Below, one piece after another: positions 1 through 10,559 of a DNA stretch of 64,000 nucleotides. Position 1 is the first letter of the stretch, and the number at the start of each line of letters is the position of its first letter. The stretch lies in the NCBI GenBank assembly GCA_023078685.1, contig JALGAS010000001.1:3906001-3970000 (forward strand). Direction: 5' to 3'. A model generated the notes under the pieces. It worked only from the letters and a program-made list of their open reading frames with translations, did no database searches and had not been told where the DNA came from. The stretch is from Neopestalotiopsis rosae. Lineage: Eukaryota > Ascomycota > Sordariomycetes > Amphisphaeriales > Sporocadaceae. The translations under genes and the position numbers were made by a program.

Positions 1-949
1 TACACCGCTGCCAACATCCTTTCGGGCTTTTGGATCAGTGAGAAGAAGGCCTTTGAGAATCTGGTAACCACAAAGGAGCAGGATGCCCATGAATTCTTTC
101 AGTTTCTCGCTGAGGAACTTCACGAACGCAATGGTGACGGCAAGAAGCCGGAGACGGGCAGCGAACATAGCTGTAATTGCATCATCCATCAGACTTTTTA
201 CGGAAAACTTCAGAGGCAGACCACATGCCAGTCGTGTGGCGGCGTTACGGACGCAGTGGAGTCCTTCTTGGATCTCAGCTTGGGGCTTGACAACCTAGCC
301 CAGAAGCGCAGCAAGAAGAACAAGAATGCCCCTGTCAGCCTTACTCTGCAAGAGTGTCTCGACGAAGAGTATATCAAGTCAGACAAGTGCGACTACCGTT
401 GTCGGAATTGTGACTCGATGCAACAGGCTCGACGTGACAATAGCATCAAGCTGTTGCCCAATACTCTATCTATACAACTCAAGGTAGGCCTTCAGACCTT
501 TGCCAGTACAGGAACCGGCAGTAAGTAAGCAAGTAACTGACTGGATGATCACAGCGATTCGAATATAAGCAGGGTATTCGAGAGACCAAGGCTTCAAAGA
601 TTGAAACTCCAGTACAATTTCCTCTGACACTCAACATGACCCCCTACACGTCTCGTGGCAGGTCAGCAGCCGGACAAGAGGGCCAGGAGCTAGCTCGCTC
701 ATGCACATACGATCTTCTCTGCGTCGTGGTCCATGTGGGGGAAATTGACACGGGGCATTACGTATCATATTGTCGAGTAGGCGACCAGGTAAGCATGATC
801 TTTCCGCCAGCTCATCTCAGCTCATTTGAATGCTAATATGTGGAAAGTGGTTCGCATTCAATGACCACCGTGTGGAAATGGCCACCAAGTCAGAGGTTCT
901 GAACGCAAAGGCCTATCTCTTGTTCTATATTATCCGATCCTTGTCTTAG
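1..949 (+). CDS. UBP8: Ubiquitin C-terminal hydrolase, Ubp8/USP22 type (5' partial)
   Basis: This is the C-terminal part of a USP-family ubiquitin protease, 272 residues visible, cut by the left window edge. Exons are 1-483, 555-788 and 848-949, all joined in phase 0 with GT-AG introns. Visible motifs are the early block KEQDAHEFFQFL, paired cysteines (TCQSCGG and CDYRCRNC) of the zinc-binding fingers, the block LKRFEYKQ across intron 1, the catalytic-histidine box GEIDTGHYVSYCR and the final WFAFNDHRV with the Asn/Asp that completes the catalytic site. The catalytic-cysteine box and any N-terminal ZnF-UBP domain would lie before base 1. The family member that best fits is Ubp8, the SAGA deubiquitinase acting on histone H2B; that assignment is by resemblance. 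The gene is followed by a long region with no confident gene. Confidence 0.85.
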
Positions 950-1127
950 ACGGCGAAAAGAGCATCAAGTCGAGATTTGCACGAGGGAGTAGTACTCAGG
1001 CATTCGCTTTTGCTCGCGCACTGCTTGTTGGCGGGACGGTCAAGGCAATGGGGCATGAGAAGAATCAGGGAGGAGGGAGATGAAGGCGGAGAAGAAAAAA
1101 AGAAAGAAGGGGCAAAAAAATTCTTCT

Positions 1128-1846
1128 TTATGATACCTTGACAGCATTTGGTTTACGGAAACGCACAAGACGCATAGCCACGGCCTGATTTAGAGGAGCA
1201 TCGGGGGCCAAAATACAGTAAATGTGCTCCAGGCGGCATTGGGACAATTGTATGGTTTTCTCCTCATGATCAAATGGCACTGATACTTGGTTATTCTGCA
1301 CTTGAATCAAGTCCAGGCGTGTGTCTGCTACTCATCAACGGTGGAATGATTTTGTGTGACACGTAGACTTTATTTGATAAAGGAGGGTGTGGACAAGATG
1401 CCCAAGTACAATAATCAATCAGAAGTCTGCGTACGGATGTATAAGGGTCTATATTTTTCCCTCCCTTTCTTCCCTTTATGATCTTTCTAAATTCTTAATA
1501 ATTTTTATATAGGAAGGGAAAAAGGCAAACTTGCTTTATTCCAAATGGATTTCCTATGTAAACTTTTTTCCTATTCTTTTTATTCTTTTCATACTCTTGT
1601 TCTGGGTAGCGCGCAGAGTTCTGCTTGGTTAGTGTAGGCAATCAGTAGGGGCACCCGTCACTTGGAAGACGGCTCTCCTCCAATTGTTCCACATAGCCTT
1701 CCACGGCTTCTACAATATCGAACGTATTGCAAGGTGGCGCTTCGTCGCGCCTAGAGCTGCGCTTGAGCGCAACCCGTCGGCCCTGTCGCACACAAACAAC
1801 CCTGTGCTTTACAAGAATTGGGGCCATAATATGCACGGAATCACGC
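1128..1846 (-). other. Possible terminal exons or relic of an unrecognised minus-strand gene
   Basis: Two minus-strand frames here read like real protein, although I recognise no family. The upstream one begins after a CAG acceptor (exon from about 1846) and contains VHIMAPILVKHRVVCV and FDIVEAVEGYVEQLEESRLP, ending in a stop at 1642. The downstream one follows a TAG or CAG acceptor (from about 1327 or 1324) and contains QLSQCRLEHIYCILAPD and AVAMRLVRFRKPNAVKVS, ending at a TAA at 1128. A donor inside the first fragment could join them, but the intron would be over 300 bases and AT-rich. No upstream exons or ATG could be found. It could be a short gene, a decayed gene, or chance. Confidence 0.25.
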
Positions 1847-4800
1847 CTGGGTGACAGTGAGACAACAGAGGGACGGACGGATTTTAAGGAATTAAGAAGA
1901 AGGTTTTAAGGTCTGCGCTAGGTATAATCCGGCGGCGCATAGGGCAGAATAGCTTCGTCATACCGGGAACGTTGCTCGTCACATTTCATTCACCTGCCAG
2001 CTGCGTGCTCAGGTAATGCACGTATGATAGGAGGACACGCAGTTGAGTATAGGCTGGCTGTGACTGGGTGAGGAATGACTTGTCGTTCCATGAAATCAAT
2101 CGGCCTGAAAGATGGAGGGGGCTGGCTGGACTTTGATCGGAGTCCGACAAGTCGCCGGCTGCCTCGCCGGCATTTTACATCCGTCTGTTTTCTTTGCGAT
2201 CCTCGAAGACAAGCCGCGGACAGCTCGGCAGCCGACTGCAATAGACACTCTGACATATTGGCGATCTCTCGTGCGATCCCACGATCTACATTTTGGGATC
2301 ATATGAGAATCACTCCTCCCACGAGGCGCCCGCCTGCCTGCATTGCTCCACACAAGTACGATTCAGCGATCATTGATTGAGTATGGCCCACTCGAGCATT
2401 TTGGGATTGAACATGATGCGACGAGGGCTGGCCATCGTTCGAGATGGAACCACGTTGCTACACCCAGGACTAGTTTGCATATGTAAGTACACCATCTACG
2501 CAGCGTCTGAGAATGTTACCAATCTAGACCCTCTGCGGTTGTCAATACGTGTATCTGAGCTTGTAATCTAAAGAACTATCTTTTTTTTTTTCTCCTTAAT
2601 AGTGATTCTAGTAATAGCAAACTGATGGCTTGCTCACTGCTTGTCTGGGGATCCTCCAGGTCTTCCCTTAGCTTCTTTTCAAGTTCGGAGAGCGCTCTTC
2701 GACTGCGCGTGTGTCGATGACTTCGGCAACCAGAGCGTTGAGTGCTTCTCTATGAACTTTGAGAATGGCGTCGGTGTCATGGTAAAGAGCGCCGTAGCAA
2801 AATAATTAATGCCAAGTATCAGTTGCATATCTAGGATTTAAATCCAGTGATGGCAGATTGATCAATGTCCACCTTGGCGAATACGCATACCTCACGAATG
2901 CAGGCTCATTCCCTTATGAGCCATCTACATGTATGTAATATGACTGCAGCTATACCTACACTAGTGTAGGTTACTGCGTATTCTGTATCGGGTCGGCAGT
3001 ATGTATACCTGGCGAAGACCAGACACATGAGGCAGTCTTGATCGGCCGGCATCTAGGGACCGTTGTTGGTTGGTCGGTGGGCTGGTTGGTGCAAAAAGCG
3101 CGACACTAAGCCCGTGCCCTGCCTGCATGGCAACTTAAACGCTTTGAAGACAAACGATGTATACAAGCCAACCAGACCCCTGCGCTTCTCATGAAGTTTG
3201 GTAAGTATATGTATAGTGTGGTAGTAGAGTCAGAGATGTCCTAATTCGAATTGTTCACACTGTCCGCTGCTGCCGGTTACCGAGCCAAGCAGCCCAAGGC
3301 AGTCCAAGGCAAGCCAAGGCTGACATTTTACAACCACAATATATGGGCGTACATAGTGCGAACATGACGAGACAGACGCAACCAGAGCTTTTTGTTACTC
3401 ATCACTTGGAGAGAGATCGAAAACGGCAGAAACGACTTAAAGCGACCACCAACAGGAGCTACCTATCAACAATCCGAATTATGCGGTCTGTTCTCCGTAA
3501 GTCAGCGAGAGAGAAAAAAACACCAGAGGGATATCTGGAGTACCAGAACAAGAGCTCGGGCTTCGATTTAGTAATTCGTCCAAAGCCAAAATGGTGAAAG
3601 AGGTACTATGTAAATTCCATGGTATGAGGTGGGTAAGTATTTGCGCCCGATCCGTGTCTTATACATGCTCAGTTGTACACATGTAAGCAGTCAGACTTCA
3701 TCCAGCATGAATGGATGGTTAGTAGTAGCTAATGATGCAAATGTCTTGTCCACGACTTGGATGGTCAGATCGTATCACCAAAGCGCCTCCTTCTGCAAGT
3801 CAAACCATACAGCATCCCTTATTCTTTCTATGAGGAAGAAAAAGGTCTGACCAAATGACACAACATCCATGTCAGCCATCCAAGTTGCCGTTGAGTTGGG
3901 TCGCAAGGCAAGAAGGAGACCTTGTCCACGGGAAGCACGGTCGGTCGTTCGCGTTTCGGGGTTACAGGCTCTGGCTCTTCGCCCTCAAAGCCCTCACAAC
4001 ACAACCCCAGAGCAGAGAACAGCCCAAGTAGTGGAGTCGAGAGGGGTCGAGAGCAGCACAAGTTACAAGTTTTTCATGTCTTGACTCTTTACACATCCAT
4101 ACCTACCTTCTGCCTTTCGAGTCTTTTTTTTTCCATGATACATTACCCAGCCGCCAAGCCTTATAGCAAAGTCACCATTGGGTCCGCAGTAGCTTGGAAG
4201 GGGGGCAGCACCTGGGGCCTCTGGGGCCGAACTGCCCAGAAGCGTAGACTCGCCAGACTTTGCAGGGCTTGCGACAAAGGGACGGAAGGGGCCAAGTGGG
4301 CCTAATGACGCCGTCTCCAGAGGGAAAGGATAGGATAGAAAAATTTCTGACCTTGTTGTTGATCCCGCTTACGCAGTACAGTGTCGTCACAGTATTGATT
4401 GACAAACTCCAACCGGCCAGCATTTCAAATGCTGACAGACTCCCCGACTCCCTCCCTACCCGTCGCTGCCATGTGGTGAGAATACCTTACCCTGTACGAG
4501 TATAGGCACGTGTATACTCTGGACGGGAATACTGTATGTCGGTACTGTACTGCAGCATGTAAAAAAAAGGTAGCGTGCATGCAAGTAAAGTACGTAGCTC
4601 CATTTGATCCATCCATCATGGCGCCCCCCACCCTTTAATTCTTTCGACATGCCTGATGCTTACCGCCCGTTGATTTGTTATGATTTTTACTTGTCCATGT
4701 CTAGACAAGTACTGTAAAAAAAAAAAGTCTTGGACTCTTGCGTGTTTCTTCCGTTGGATTCCTTCTCACGGCCCCGGACTACTGCTGGCCCTTCCCTCCT

Positions 4801-5195
4801 CCTCCCTCCCTTGCTGCAAGTGCAAGACAAGCACCAGTGAGAAAAAAAGTAGCAAAGTCGTGCTGGTCTTGCCGGAAGCTTCGGATCTGCATGTCATTCC
4901 TCCATGTGACTCAGGCTACGACCGTCTCTGGCTTATGATCATTGATTCCTCGATCCAGTGGCCCTACCTGCCACTACGTAGCGAATCGCGAGCTATGAAT
5001 CCTCGTCGCACCCGGGGTCTGACGGGGTTTCAAAGCATATCCATCCTAGCCAAAAAGGGACCCCAAGCGCGCCCGCCGAGCAGACCGACCGGCCTTTTGG
5101 CCCTTTGTTGCTTACATATACCCAGCAGGCGAGGAAAGAACACGGACATATTTTCGACCTCATCGCTGATGAATGAGTAGTAGGTAGTGACTGCC

Positions 5196-5220
5196 CTGAC
5201 CTGACCTGACCTGACCTGAC
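5196..5220. repeat. (CTGAC)5 pentanucleotide repeat
   Basis: Five perfect head-to-tail copies of CTGAC lie in the gene-poor region upstream of the Ytp1-like gene. It is a simple tandem repeat with no visible coding role. Confidence 0.95.
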
Positions 5221-5436
5221 TGTGACGCTTGCCCAAGACGTAATCCAGGTTCCATAAAATAGTTGCTGCCGAGAGATAAATACATAAATCGTACAGCTAG
5301 CCACTTCTCACCCTTGAAATACAATATTAGGTCTGGCTTTTATGAAATCTCCTTTTTTTTTCTCTCAAAAGATCGTCATCATTATCATCGGTGGTTTTCA
5401 TCATTATTATTGTTGCTGCAGCTGCGACCGCTACCG

Positions 5437-5461
5437 CTGCCGCCGCCGCCGCCGCCGCCGC
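5437..5461. repeat. CCG trinucleotide repeat
   Basis: About eight CCG/GCC units lie some 340 bases before the start codon of the Ytp1-like gene, probably in its promoter or leader. Confidence 0.9.
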
Positions 5462-5799
5462 GTCTCTTCCGTCCCTTCCGTTTGGTGTTATAGCCAACCA
5501 ACCTCTCGTGACAAATTCTTAGCTGCCGTTGTCGCCTTGGTATACATAAATGTCCATGCAAACCCACTGCATTCTGTATTCAGCATAACCTCGAGACACA
5601 CGACTTTTCACTGCTGCTAGCCTTTTCGTACATTGCAGCACGGCGTATCAACTTGGATAGTATTGTCGTGGCAAAGAACATATTGCATTCGACGACTTGT
5701 CTATTCTTGAGATCGCGCGCACATAAAGTAGCTCGACTCGCGCAGGGGTGCTTGTGGGTCACGTTTCTTGCTTCATTGACCAGACACAAACGCCCGGTC

Positions 5800-7951
5800 A
5801 TGAGGTCGCCGACGACGACATTGGCATGGCGGCCACTGCTCTTCGCAGCGGCCGTCGTCTTAGGAGCACTGCCAGCCGTCCTCGCCCACGGGGATGAGCA
5901 TGCGGGCGCTGGCATGGATATGGACATGGGCGGAGAGATGGACATGAGCGCCGAAGCCCCCCAGTCGGATCCCGAGTCCTATGCGCCAACTTATTTTACT
6001 CATCCAGAGCACCGCGGCCTGATATACGCGCACGTCGCCCTCATGGTGATCAGCTGGGTTGTATTTCTACCAATAGGTGAGGCAAAACCGACATTCAAAT
6101 GTTGAGAGCACGAGGAGACTAACACAGAGGCCTCCTTTTTTCTTCTTCCAGGTGTCATGTTCTCGCTGGCACGGTCCCGGTACACGCTGCCGGTACAGTT
6201 TGTCTTTCTCGCCACAAACGCGCTGGCACTGGTGCTGGGCATGAGCTACAATGCTCAAACGCCAGACTTGTACCCAAATAATGCCCATCACAAGATTGGT
6301 TGGATAGCGACCTGGGTCGTCTCTGCCCAGGTACTCATTGGCCTGGTGGGCCGCGTGGCTGGCGCCTTGCGGCAACCTGGCTCGGAATCGCAGCAGAGCC
6401 ATGGCCCTGACGCGGAGGAACGCCAAGCTTTCATTCCCGTCTCAACCGAGAACATGGCTGAGCACCAGCGCATTAGTGATGCTATTCACTTGCACAAATA
6501 CAGGCAGTCGTATGACAGCGGCCAGGGGACTGAGCCCAACACCGAGTCCTTGAGAAGCAGCAACTCCCTCTCAAACTCGCCCGGGCACCAGTCTCCAAAC
6601 TCCCTAGATGACCACCGCATGGACTACATTCACGACAACCACGATGTAGATGACGACGATGATGACCTTGAATTGAAGCCTGCCGAACTTAATCTATCCA
6701 TGCACCGGGGTACCTCTCTGCTTGCCAAAGCTGTCGGAAAGATCTCAAGCAGGGGCTGGAAGATTCTGCTTCTTGTCTACAACGCCGTTGACAGGAGCAT
6801 TCTTATCCTTGGCTATATCGCACTGACTACTGGCATTGTCACGTGGGCTCGATTTTTTGTACGTTTCTTGAAAAGCCACATGTGTAGTGCGCATTGAGTA
6901 TGTTGACTGATATATTCTCACAGGAAGGACACCAAATTTTCTCTGGTCTAGCCCATTGGATCAAGGGTAGCGTCTTCTTCTGGTTGGGATTGCTCACTCT
7001 GGGCCGGTGGTCCGGAAGTTTTGGAGATCTTGGCTGGGTAGGCAACCTACGACATTGTTTTGGTTTCGACCAATTCAGTTGGATATTTACTAATTGCATA
7101 CACAGGCCTGGAACGTGAGACCCAAGCAGAGCTCGCAAAAGTGGCGGCCATCGGCTGAATTCGTTGAGGGCTTCCTCATTTTCTTCTACGGGTCAACGAA
7201 CATCTTCCTGGAGCACCTAGGCAATGCAAGTGCCGGCAATGCTGAATTCAGTCCACAGGATCTGGAGCATATTTCCATTACAGTCTTGTTCATTGGTGGT
7301 GGATTGCTGGCCATGCTCATCGAGTCAACCAATATCCGCGAGCTGCTCAACACGACCGTCTCCGAAGCGACCCTTTCGCATCCCGACGGAACGTATACTG
7401 AAGAGGAGCGTGAGGCATTGCGAGTGCCAGAGCAGTATGAGTTCTCTGTCAACCCCATTCCCGCATTGGTCATTCTGCTCCTTGGCATCATGATGAGCTC
7501 GCACACTCAGCAGACCATGATTTCCAGCATGGTTCACAAGCAATGGGGTAACATGCTCACTGGAGCATCGTTTGCTCGTGGTCTCACCTATGTCTTGATG
7601 TACCTCCGTCCACCCCGTTCGGTGATGCCGTCCCGACCGCCTACAGAGCTGCTTGCTGCTTTTGGTCTGATTGCTGGCGGTATCATCTTTTGCGCAAGCG
7701 TGAGTTGTTCCTTGTCCCTCGACCCGTGTGTACATGGTAATCTCCTGCTAACTGAGTTACAGTCGAGTGACACGATTGACGGTATGATTCACTACGACCT
7801 GGACGCCATGTTCTTTTACACGGTCACCATGGGTTTCGTAGGCCTTTTGATGGCCTGGGTGGTTCTCTTGCTGGCTCTCAAAGGCTGGGCTTTGCGCAGG
7901 GAAGCACCAAGGTCGAGACGAGCTGCCTTTGGCACATCTACACGGGTTTAG
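5800..7951 (+). CDS. Ytp1-like multi-spanning membrane protein (DUF2427 plus Ytp1 C-terminal domain)
   Basis: Exons 5800-6076, 6152-6858, 6924-7037, 7106-7699 and 7763-7951 give 626 residues. An N-terminal signal peptide (LLFAAAVVLGALPAVLAHG) is followed by a His/Asp/Met-rich stretch (GMDMDMGGEMDM) and then hydrophobic helices in an N-terminal DUF2427-like block. A hydrophilic loop with an acidic run (DVDDDDDDLELK) separates this from the Ytp1-type C-terminal block, which starts near the EGHQIFSGLAHWIKG segment and carries several more membrane helices. The ATG at 5800 was chosen because the signal peptide begins there; an in-frame upstream ATG at 5653 would add 49 residues ahead of it. The last intron is 63 bases, a multiple of three with no stop, so reading through it would leave an in-frame insert. 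The family's function is unknown; Met/His-rich extracytosolic segments suggest metal contact, which is inference. Confidence 0.88.
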
Positions 7952-8005
7952 ACAGTTCACTCTTCTTTTTGGTTTACGGATCGGAATACCCCCATGGCTT
8001 TGTCT

Positions 8006-8042
<37 letters not shown>

Positions 8043-9079
8043 ATTTCATCATGATCCCCCTTGGATAATGAGTGTTCCTCTGGCGTATCGGGCTACCATG
8101 ATGTGAGCCCTTGATGTTTAGATTTTACTTTTTCGATTTCTTTTCTTTTAGATTCTGGACTCTCTTTATGTCATCAATGATACCCCAAAGACTTGGAAGC
8201 AGCTATGGATTAAGGACTCAGGAAGAGCAGATGGGAGGAAAATGAGTAGTGCTAATGTATTATGAGGATTAAATAATTTAATGATTCAACGTTTTCAGAG
8301 TTTTTATAAATCGCATAAGGCTATGAGAATATTATTTTAAATATATTTTCATTATATCAGATAAAACTTTATTTAATTAAGGGGAAAAATAATAAAAAAT
8401 TAAATAGTATTAAGATTTAGAAAAAAACAAATCCTTTTTTATTTCTCTTTTATTCTGCTTTAGTGATCTTTTCGTATTAATCAGGTCTTATATTACCGCA
8501 GACTTCTAGAAAGATAGTCTAAGACGGTTCTGCACGAGGGATCTGCACGAAAGGAAATCGACGAAGCAGAGTACAAGACATATATTCCTCAAACAGAGTT
8601 CCTACTGCAGCAGAGTGGATATAAGAAATACACTGATGAGCAACCCAGAGTAAGATAAACAGAGCAAGATGCGAAACGGTCGACCTCGAGGATGGAATGG
8701 CGCCCGACAAAGCTCGGCGTGTCGAAGCGCGGACAATAACAAAGCAGTAATAGGATCCTCTATGCATGGCTGCTGGTAAGCATACCAAAAGGCAGTTGGG
8801 TGGTCGGCCAGGCCAACATAAAGCCTTGGTAAACACTGCACGCCACAGAAGATTGACCGCAGGCCAGTTTACAAATGACAATTTATTCATATTGGACTTA
8901 TCAGAAAATACATTTGCATACACCTTTGAAGTCAAGTATGCTTGCTTGGAGCCCAAGGAACATTGATTAGCCCCACCGGCAGATCTCCGGCAGCCATGGA
9001 AGCTGCCCCACTATGTGGGGTAGCCAAGCAAGCTGTCATAGGCTTGAATAAACGCAGTCTCTTCAACAACAACAACTAC
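7952..9079. other. Intergenic: poly-T and AT-rich block
   Basis: A 31-base T run (8011-8041) follows the Ytp1-like stop by 59 bases. From about 8240 to 8480 the sequence is strongly AT-rich with many short A and T runs. The remainder up to the tRNA holds no recognisable gene; a 145-codon minus-strand frame at 8519-8956 has no recognisable motif. Confidence 0.7.
8011..8041. repeat. Poly-T tract, 31 bases
   Basis: An uninterrupted run of 31 T lies just downstream of the Ytp1-like gene, in its probable 3' UTR or terminator. Confidence 0.95.
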
Positions 9080-9180
9080 GGCATGTTGCCAGAGTGGTTA
9101 ATGGGTGAGACTTGAACTGCAATGAGCAATTCAGCCATCTCATGGCTTCGGTCGCGTAGGTTCAAATCCTGCACATGTCG
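9080..9180 (+). tRNA. tRNA-Ser (anticodon UGA) with a 20-base intron
   Basis: The sequence folds as a class II tRNA. The acceptor stem GGCATGT (9080-9086) pairs with ACATGTC (9173-9179) with one G-U, and the discriminator base is G9180. The D stem is CCA/TGG around AGAGTGGTTAA. The anticodon stem is TGAGA (9106-9110) with TCTCA (9138-9142), the anticodon TGA is at 9113-9115, and an intron of 20 bases (9117-9136) sits at the canonical place one base 3' of the anticodon. A long variable arm (GGC-TTCG-GTC) and the T arm GTAGG-TTCAAAT-CCTGC follow. The mature length is 81 and CCA is not encoded, as expected for a nuclear eukaryotic tRNA. Confidence 0.93.
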
Positions 9181-9186
9181 CATAAC

Positions 9187-9191
9187 TTTTT
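9187..9191 (+). terminator. Pol III T-run terminator of the tRNA
   Basis: Five T residues begin seven bases after the discriminator base, the usual RNA polymerase III stop signal. Confidence 0.75.
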
Positions 9192-9833
9192 ATGCATTTT
9201 GAGTATACCTTATATACGTATATGGTAGGGCTGTTCTTTGCAGTGTTTTTTTTTATCTTTGGCTTGTACGGAGGGGTGGAAAAGACCTTAAATAGAACGT
9301 GTGGGTTGATTGATGGTTGAGGAACGGAAGGTTCCCTCTGTGGTGCTCTCTCTGAAAGCTATTTTGTACCCCTCGCTAAGTGATAGTCGCACCTTCTTCC
9401 ATTATGTGTCAGTCTCGCCTTGTGCTTGAACGCGTGGTCGCGACTCATGCCAGCATGCATTACTATGGTTATCCAACCCAAATTGGCAGCAAGCAACTGC
9501 AAGTTCATTGGAGCAAATATTATCTTTAGTATATTTGAAAATGTGCTACCCTTATGACCTGTGAAACCGTCTCGTATTACGGCTGCATTATCTCGGCGTC
9601 TCGCAGGTGTACTCTCTTTCGTTTTTATAATCCAGGCTTTTATCTTCCATACCGGAGGCTTCCTCTTATTGCAAACTATACCTTTTATTTAAGACTTCGT
9701 GATATATACCAAGGTAGCAAAAGTCGTATTCGTATATAGAATAAATATCGCTTCCGCTTACTTTCTTTCATTTCCTTTCTATTATACTCAAAAAAATAAA
9801 AATAAAAATACGGAATAAAAATAAAAGAAATTC

Positions 9834-9861
<28 letters not shown>
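9834..9861. repeat. Poly-A tract, about 28 bases
   Basis: A long uninterrupted A run lies inside the AT-rich segment downstream of the tRNA. Confidence 0.9.
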
Positions 9862-9865
<4 letters not shown>

Positions 9866-10559
9866 GCTAATTTTTATATTTTATTTTTATATCATAAAAG
9901 GGAGTAATTATAAAATTAATATATACAGAGATTTATAGTACTTTAGTTCAGCCATACTCATACGGCAGCTATTCTTCCTTTGAAATCTTCGTGTAAGTAA
10001 CACGCAAGTTCAACGATCCCTCTTTCACAAGGCTGAGCAGTTTTGAACTTCGCGGGCAATATTGAACGTGGAAACTCGCTCGAGTTCATGTCCTCATATA
10101 CGGTGTGCTGTATTTTCGTTAATCAGGTAATGGTCGCGCTGACTGGCTTACCAATTCCATTGTGTATATGAAGCCCACGTTGCCATAGTAGTTCACACGA
10201 TTCCTACCTGCTTTGATATTGATATGACTTTTTAAGTACTGGCTCGAGATACCCGTGCTCTTCAGCTAGACTTGGAGTCTCGGTAGAGAGATCTTGCTCT
10301 GTAGCATGAAGCTGAGAAGAAAAGTAAGTTGATGGAGAAAAAGAACGAACAATAAGAAGAATAATAGTAATTGGACAAATATTTTGGCTAGATGTCTCGA
10401 TGCCATCACTCTGGACAGCTTCACAGCACCCTGCGATTCATCGAGAAAATGATCAAAAAATCACTGTTCACTAATATCAATATAAGGAGATCCCGGGTCT
10501 AGGTGTATATGTACAATGCACACGAGTTCTCTTCTGTTTCCCCCCTGTGAAGGAATAAT

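Larger units (their letters stand above)
950..5799. other. 4.8-kb region without a confident gene
   Basis: Between the Ubp8 stop and the Ytp1-like start I see only short open frames with no recognisable domain. It contains A- and T-rich stretches (about 1480-1580), a (CTGAC)5 repeat at 5196-5220 and a CCG repeat at 5437-5461, probably in the leader of the next gene. Two coding-like minus-strand fragments at 1128-1850 are listed separately. Confidence 0.6.
9181..10559. other. Intergenic: AT-rich, no gene seen
   Basis: Downstream of the tRNA the sequence becomes AT-rich between about 9700 and 9950, with a 28-base A run near 9834-9861. No recognisable coding sequence is present before the 3' end of the complex I subunit gene. 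Confidence 0.7.

Noticed and set aside
4680..5180. 166-codon plus-strand open frame
   Set aside because: It has odd composition with Lys runs from A tracts and no recognisable domain.
5653..5799. Upstream in-frame ATG extending the Ytp1-like protein by 49 residues
   Set aside because: It would bury a good signal peptide that starts exactly at the ATG at 5800.
8519..8956. 145-codon minus-strand open frame
   Set aside because: No motif, no family resemblance and it lies in a gene-poor AT-rich area.
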